Source: Candidatus Mcinerneyibacteriota bacterium (lineage in GTDB: Bacteria; Macinerneyibacteriota; Macinerneyibacteria; Macinerneyibacteriales; DSCS01). Taken from it: a stretch of 37,469 nucleotides of DNA. Shown here piece by piece: positions 34,220 through 37,469 of this stretch; within the stretch, counting starts at the first letter, position 1, and every line of letters begins with the position of its first letter. The notes under the pieces are model-generated. The model was not told where the DNA came from and ran no database searches. It saw only the letters and a list, made by a program, of their open reading frames with translations. A program made the position numbers and the translations under genes. Location: contig JAFGWL010000033.1 in the NCBI GenBank assembly GCA_016937175.1, positions 1 through 37,469 of the forward strand. Reading direction: 5' to 3'.

Positions 34220-34247
34220 ATTATAGTGAAAAAAAGCCCTCTTTCAA
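34220..34247 (-). promoter_or_regulatory. lptC promoter, predicted to give a leaderless mRNA
   Basis: Minus-strand -35 TTGAAA (34242-34247), 16-base spacer, perfect -10 TATAAT (34220-34225). Counting seven bases from the -10 puts +1 at 34213, the A of the lptC ATG. It overlaps the end of the upstream nucleotidyltransferase gene, separating lptCAB-rpoN-lpd as an independently started unit. Confidence 0.65.
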
Positions 34248-35368
34248 TATTCTTTTCTCTCTTTACGGTAAAGAGCAAAGAGCTCTTCCTTCTTTTCGAT
34301 ATTTTCTTTGATCTGAAGGATATGGAGACGGTCCAGACAGCGTCCAAGATCAGCCCCCGACACACCGAATTCTTCCGCGGCCTCGTACCCGTCTACCAGA
34401 GGGGATGCAAACCGGCGGATATCTTCGATGAGACGCCCTTTCTCCTTCTCCCCTTTAATAGCACAATAACCGGAAAAAAGAGCGAGAAGAGGGGCCGAAG
34501 CCCTGTGGAAGAGAGGCAAAACCTCGTCAGGGGAGATACGGACGAAAGAGAGCAGGGCCCTGACAAATTCCCGGTCTCTTCCGGAGAAACGGAAACGATC
34601 CAAAAAATCCGGCAGACTGCCTTCTTTTTCGTTTTCCCTGAAAAAAAGAAAGAGATTGAGAAGATAATCCTTACTTCCGCATCGGGGGAATTCAACCGCC
34701 CGGAAAGCTCCCAGAGACTCGAAGACCCCTATCTCCGCCATATCCCTCAAAAGAGACGGGGAGAAGCAGGCAAAGATCTTGATGAGTTCGTCTTTGATAC
34801 GCTCGGGTGAGACAGACGGGAGCTTGGAGGCCGATTCTCCGGCCAAAGCCAGAGTCTCTTTTCCATACCCGAAACCCAGACTGGAAGAGAAGCGGAAGAG
34901 ACGAAGAACACGCAGGGGGTCCCGTAAAAAAGAGTCCGGGGCCGTCTCCCTGAGAAGTCTTTTTTCCATGTCAGAGAGCCCGCCCAGGGGGTCATGGAGA
35001 ACCCATTCTCCCCCTTCCAGGTTCATGTAGAGAGCATTGACGGTAAAATCCCTGTGCGATGCATCGTCATCAAGGGTGGCGCCTGAAAGCGGCTGAAAAT
35101 CAAGGATCAGGGACTTGAAGCAGAGGCGTAATGTGGAAAAGCCCTTGTTTTTAAAGGGAATCGTTTTAAAACGGACATGGCGCTGCAGATCCCTCACTAC
35201 CTCTTCAAAACCTTCTCCCTCGTAAACAAAATCGATATCGTTAAACGGGCCTCTTTCAAGGAGCTTGTCCCGGACAGCCCCCCCCACGGCGAAAAGGCTA
35301 AGCCCTTTACGGGCGGCCAGGGAAGAGACCAAAGGGATCAGAGGATTTTGAAAGCCCCTATTCTCCAT
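34244..35368 (-). CDS. CCA tRNA nucleotidyltransferase / poly(A) polymerase family protein
   Basis: A 374-aa class II polynucleotidyltransferase. The N-terminal head has the nucleotide motif LFAVGGAVRDKLL (residues 26-37), the metal-binding D44xD46 (FNDIDFVYEG), RDFTVNALYMNL and the neck motif FLRDPLRVLRLFRFSS. No HD phosphohydrolase domain is seen. It could be a full CCA-adding enzyme, one half of a split CC-/A-adding pair, or a poly(A) polymerase; the sequence alone does not decide. The start overlaps the preceding gene by 11 bases. Confidence 0.9.
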   Translation of the reverse strand: MENRGFQNPLIPLVSSLAARKGLSLFAVGGAVRDKLLERGPFNDIDFVYEGEGFEEVVRDLQRHVRFKTIPFKNKGFSTLRLCFKSLILDFQPLSGATLDDDASHRDFTVNALYMNLEGGEWVLHDPLGGLSDMEKRLLRETAPDSFLRDPLRVLRLFRFSSSLGFGYGKETLALAGESASKLPSVSPERIKDELIKIFACFSPSLLRDMAEIGVFESLGAFRAVEFPRCGSKDYLLNLFLFFRENEKEGSLPDFLDRFRFSGRDREFVRALLSFVRISPDEVLPLFHRASAPLLALFSGYCAIKGEKEKGRLIEDIRRFASPLVDGYEAAEEFGVSGADLGRCLDRLHILQIKENIEKKEELFALYRKERKEY

Positions 35369-36101
35369 ACAGCTCCCTGTAATACTTTTTCCCCTTCTCC
35401 TTCATCGCCCGGTCAGAAAAACACTCTTCCCGTGCAAGGCGCCGGCACAGGGTTGCCCGCTCCTTTGTGATCCCTCTTTTTTCGTAAAACCGGAACAGAA
35501 GGCTATCTGCTTCTTCGGGAGGAATCGCCTCCTCAAGGATCACGTGCCAGAGGGCATAACCGCTGTGGTGTAAGGCCAGAGAAGAGGTGTCCCAGAGAAC
35601 CGGCGAACCTTTCACCACACCCAACGTCTCCGGCCCCGGGATCAGAGAAGCCTCCACATCTCCGGGCGCGGTTGCTTCTTCCGGTTTATAAGCTCTCCCT
35701 TTTTCCAAAGGAGCCGTGCTTTTCCGGCTGAGTTCTTCCAGAAAGTCGAGAAGCTGCAGGAGGGTATCTTCTGCCTGTCCGACCCCCCCATCTTCATCGG
35801 GTATCCCGGCCAAGCGCTGTAAAAAAAGGTGTTCCTGATTGATAAGCTGAAGATGGAAAAGAGGCTCCGGCAGAAAAGGGCTTCCCGCCCTGTTTTCCCT
35901 TTCCAGGACCGCCTGCGCCCGGAAGGGCTCCATCTGTTTCAGGAGAAGAGATTCTTTTACCCTGTTTTTGAACTGAACCTGGAGAAAGAGGCCGTACATT
36001 CCTTCTCTGTCGGCAAAAGGACGGCTCTTCAAAGATCTGACAGGGGCCCCGTAGTAGACTTGCAGGAGGTTTTTAATAAAAGCGTCTCGGACCTTATTCA
36101 C
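35358..36101 (-). CDS. Protein of unknown function, 247 aa
   Basis: I do not recognise a family. It is soluble, with no signal peptide or membrane segment, and rich in Leu, Glu and Arg. The N-terminal half has alternating strands (GMYGLFLQVQFKNRVKESLL), and the C-terminal half is helical (SGYALWHVILEEAIPPEEADSLLFRFYEKRG). That layout is loosely reminiscent of aminoglycoside-phosphotransferase/kinase folds, but no HGDxxxxN or DFE motif is visible. It starts at a GTG overlapping the DUF896 stop by 8 bases and overlaps the nucleotidyltransferase start by 11, so it is translated within that operon. The overlaps and lack of internal stops make it a real gene. Confidence 0.75.
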   Translation of the reverse strand: MNKVRDAFIKNLLQVYYGAPVRSLKSRPFADREGMYGLFLQVQFKNRVKESLLLKQMEPFRAQAVLERENRAGSPFLPEPLFHLQLINQEHLFLQRLAGIPDEDGGVGQAEDTLLQLLDFLEELSRKSTAPLEKGRAYKPEEATAPGDVEASLIPGPETLGVVKGSPVLWDTSSLALHHSGYALWHVILEEAIPPEEADSLLFRFYEKRGITKERATLCRRLAREECFSDRAMKEKGKKYYRELYGE

Positions 36102-36312
36102 CCGGGCCGCCCTTTCCCGGGGCTTCTTTATCGGTCTTTCCGGTATACCGGATCCCCTTCAGCTGAGCCTGCAGAGAGGCTCTGACCCCGGCAAGATACT
36201 CTTCCCGTAAGGCTTTCTGCTCCTCTTCTTCTTCGGGAGTCAACCCCTCCTCCTTCTTCTTATGCCAGAGAAGATTGATGCGTTCCACTAAACGGTCAAA
36301 CTCTTCAGACAT
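36094..36312 (-). CDS. DUF896 (YnzC-like) small protein
   Basis: A 72-aa protein matching the DUF896/UPF0291 family: RINLLWHKKKEEGLTPEEEEEQKALREEYLAG, read as helix, GLTxEE turn, LRxEYL helix, then the SLQAQLKGIRYTG end. YnzC of Bacillus belongs to an SOS-induced operon, but the molecular role is unknown. The ATG at 36312 is chosen because AAAGGAGG lies 4-5 bases upstream. It begins the operon running into the nucleotidyltransferase gene. The C-terminal tail (DKEAPGKGGPGE) is extra and probably disordered. Confidence 0.85.
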   Translation of the reverse strand: MSEEFDRLVERINLLWHKKKEEGLTPEEEEEQKALREEYLAGVRASLQAQLKGIRYTGKTDKEAPGKGGPGE

Positions 36313-36330
36313 CAATCCTCCTTTTTGTCC

Positions 36331-36358
36331 ATGATAAGGATTCTGGAAGAATTTTCAA
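36331..36358 (-). promoter_or_regulatory. Promoter before the DUF896 gene
   Basis: Minus-strand -35 TTGAAA (36353-36358), overlapping the Nudix stop codon, 16-base spacer, -10 TATCAT (36331-36336). The expected transcript start is next to the SD of the DUF896 gene, giving a leader of about 12 bases. Confidence 0.55.
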
Positions 36359-36834
36359 TGAAGATCTTTCACGGAATAAGAGACGAGACGCTTTTCCTCA
36401 TAGGTCAGCGAGATATCAAAGCGCTTCCCCTGAAGGACAAAAGGGGTAAAGACCTTGTCTCCCTCCCACATGGGCAGGGAGTGAAGCTCCTGAGCCGGGA
36501 TCCAGCCAAGAGTCCCTTCAGGGCCGGCTGGAAGGAGAGTTCCCGTAAAACGGGTACACAAAAAGACAAAATCCACCCACTCCCCTCCGAAAGGGGAATT
36601 CCCCGCCTGGGGAAAATGGAGGAAACCCAGGAATTTCAGAGACCTGGCCGTAAGCCCCGTCTCTTCAAAGAGCTCTCTGCGGGCACAGTCGGGAATCGAT
36701 TCGTTGGGCTCCCTCTTCCCGCCCGGGGCGACCCAGAGGCCCTCATGCATATCATCCTTTTTTTTGTTTCTGTGTAACATAAGATAATGCCCCCGTTTTC
36801 TGACATAGACGAGGACGCCGATGTTTGTCTTCAT
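36355..36834 (-). CDS. Nudix hydrolase, MutT/8-oxo-dGTP diphosphatase-like
   Basis: A 159-aa Nudix enzyme. The Nudix box is complete at residues 39-61 (G39, E45, R53-E54, E57-E58, G60-L61; GKREPNESIPDCARRELFEE core), preceded by MLHRNKKKDDMHEGLWVAPGG. The arrangement resembles 8-oxo-dGTP/8-oxo-GTP pyrophosphatases (MutT, human MTH1-like) that clean the nucleotide pool. The substrate is inferred from resemblance only. GAGGAAAGG precedes the ATG. No promoter is visible in the 45-base gap upstream, so it may rely on read-through past the terminator or on a promoter inside the preceding gene. Confidence 0.9.
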   Translation of the reverse strand: MKTNIGVLVYVRKRGHYLMLHRNKKKDDMHEGLWVAPGGKREPNESIPDCARRELFEETGLTARSLKFLGFLHFPQAGNSPFGGEWVDFVFLCTRFTGTLLPAGPEGTLGWIPAQELHSLPMWEGDKVFTPFVLQGKRFDISLTYEEKRLVSYSVKDLH

Positions 36835-36851
36835 AATCCCTTTCCTCTGTC

Positions 36852-36879
36852 AAAAAGGAAGGGAGCCGAAGCTCCCTTC
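36852..36879 (-). terminator. Intrinsic terminator with UUCG tetraloop
   Basis: On the minus strand GAAGGGAGC-TTCG-GCTCCCTTC is a 9-bp stem closed by the very stable cUUCGg loop, followed by CTTTTTG. It starts directly at the stop codon of the upstream partial gene. Confidence 0.85.
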
Positions 36880-37469
36880 TTATTCCGCATTATAGGTCAC
36901 AGAGGGTGTAATGGTCCTCCTAAAGACCGCTGTGGCACCAGTCTGAGATGCTGTCACCAGGATGACCTCGAAACTGATATTGAAGTCTGTGGTGAATCCG
37001 TAATCGATGGTCCCGTCGCTCTTTTTATAGGCGTTCAGGGCATCCGGAGGCAGGTAGATCTTCTCCCCCCGCTCCCACTTGAAGGGGATGATGGAGAGAA
37101 GGGCCACTTTTTCGGCAATGATCTTGAAATCCGGGGAGTATCCGGAAGTCCCCGCAAGATGAGGCTTGTAGAGACGGCGGACAAGGTAATGCCACTTGAA
37201 CCTCTTTCCGCCACGTTGAAACCAGTCCGATTCAGGGACCAGAAAATAGGAGACATGATAGCCCACCACGGCGTTGACCACATCGGGTTCCTCACCGTCC
37301 AGCCCGTCTCCATCGGTATCCAACCCGTCCCTGTCGTTGTCTTCAGCGATTCCGTCATAGAGGATACGCCCGTCTCCGTCGTCGTCGCGGTATTCCAGGA
37401 AATAGGTGTCCCGGATATTGGTATCCGACCCCGAGTGGCCGGCTTCATAATCGGCATCGTTCAGCCCCA
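36880..37469 (-). CDS. C-terminal part of a protein with DxDxDG calcium-type repeats
   Basis: The last 195 residues of a protein entering from beyond the right edge; no start codon is in the window. Residues near the edge carry tandem acidic loops, RDDDGDGRILYDG and DNDRDGLDTDGDGLDGEE, of the thrombospondin type 3/dockerin-like Ca2+-binding kind common in secreted proteins. The rest (about 150 residues, from VVNAVVGYHVSYFLVPESDW to the end) is beta-rich, with no sorting domain at its C-terminus. I do not recognise a family; a surface or secreted protein is likely. Confidence 0.7.
   Translation of the reverse strand, partial: GLNDADYEAGHSGSDTNIRDTYFLEYRDDDGDGRILYDGIAEDNDRDGLDTDGDGLDGEEPDVVNAVVGYHVSYFLVPESDWFQRGGKRFKWHYLVRRLYKPHLAGTSGYSPDFKIIAEKVALLSIIPFKWERGEKIYLPPDALNAYKKSDGTIDYGFTTDFNISFEVILVTASQTGATAVFRRTITPSVTYNAE

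Noticed and set aside
36846-36851. TTGACA near the Nudix gene as a -35 box
   Set aside because: It partly overlaps the U-tract of the terminator, and no acceptable -10 lies 16-18 bases downstream; that position is already inside the Nudix coding sequence.
1-37469. Mobile elements, CRISPR arrays, toxin-antitoxin or phage-defence genes
   Set aside because: No transposase, integrase, regular spaced repeats, nuclease/methylase pairs or tRNA-linked att repeats were found; the gene content is core and envelope metabolism with no visible compositional break.

Overview
The window reads as a chromosomal segment of a Gram-negative-type (diderm) bacterium from the FCB group or a neighbouring candidate phylum. 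The support is a cell-envelope set: LPS transport genes lptC-lptA-lptB, two TonB-dependent receptors with an N-terminal carboxypeptidase-like domain, a PorV/PorQ-type protein, and secreted proteins ending in type IX-like (FlgD-Ig) sorting domains. Translation starts mostly carry strong AGGAGG ribosome-binding sites. Several regulators best known from Firmicutes also occur here (WhiA, HPr kinase with a dual-site HPr, a DUF896/YnzC-like protein). The species cannot be named from the sequence alone.

Nearly all genes lie on the minus strand, so the description follows transcription from high to low coordinates within each block. (a) 37469-36355: the end of a secreted or structural protein with DxDxDG repeats, a terminator, then a Nudix hydrolase. 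(b) 36312-29414: DUF896 protein, unknown 247-aa protein, CCA/poly(A) nucleotidyltransferase, then lptC-lptA-lptB-rpoN-lpd. A promoter precedes the DUF896 gene and another, apparently giving a leaderless mRNA, precedes lptC. (c) 29302-20946: hpf-hprK-whiA-EIIA-EIIB-EIIC-EIID-ptsH-ptsI-fhs, ten genes that overlap or nearly touch, behind one strong promoter. Blocks b and c together resemble the classical lpt-rpoN-hpf-PTS neighbourhood of proteobacteria, but with whiA where rapZ would be expected, an lpd inserted after rpoN, and a complete mannose-type PTS permease. (d) 19179-20881, the only plus-strand genes: an MFS transporter, apparently leaderless, and a small outer-membrane barrel, ending in a strong terminator. 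(e) 19065-16739: a TauE/SafE permease and a large outer-membrane barrel protein, each with its own promoter. (f) 16582-9350: recA-recX-alaS, followed by a PPIase-like lipoprotein and a C11 (clostripain-like) protease with a sorting domain. (g) 9160-1: TonB receptor, giant FnIII/sorting-domain protein and PorV-like protein in one operon, then a second TonB receptor with its own promoter, cut by the window edge.

Functionally, the window joins envelope biogenesis (LPS export, surface protein secretion, nutrient receptors) to global control (sigma-54, ribosome hibernation, a phosphorylation cascade running from EI through HPr to EII under HPr kinase) and housekeeping (DNA repair, tRNA charging and maturation, C1-folate). 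There is no stretch over 300 bases without a gene; the longest, 1846-2079, holds a promoter, a leader and a hairpin. I saw no tRNA, rRNA, CRISPR array, insertion sequence or phage gene.
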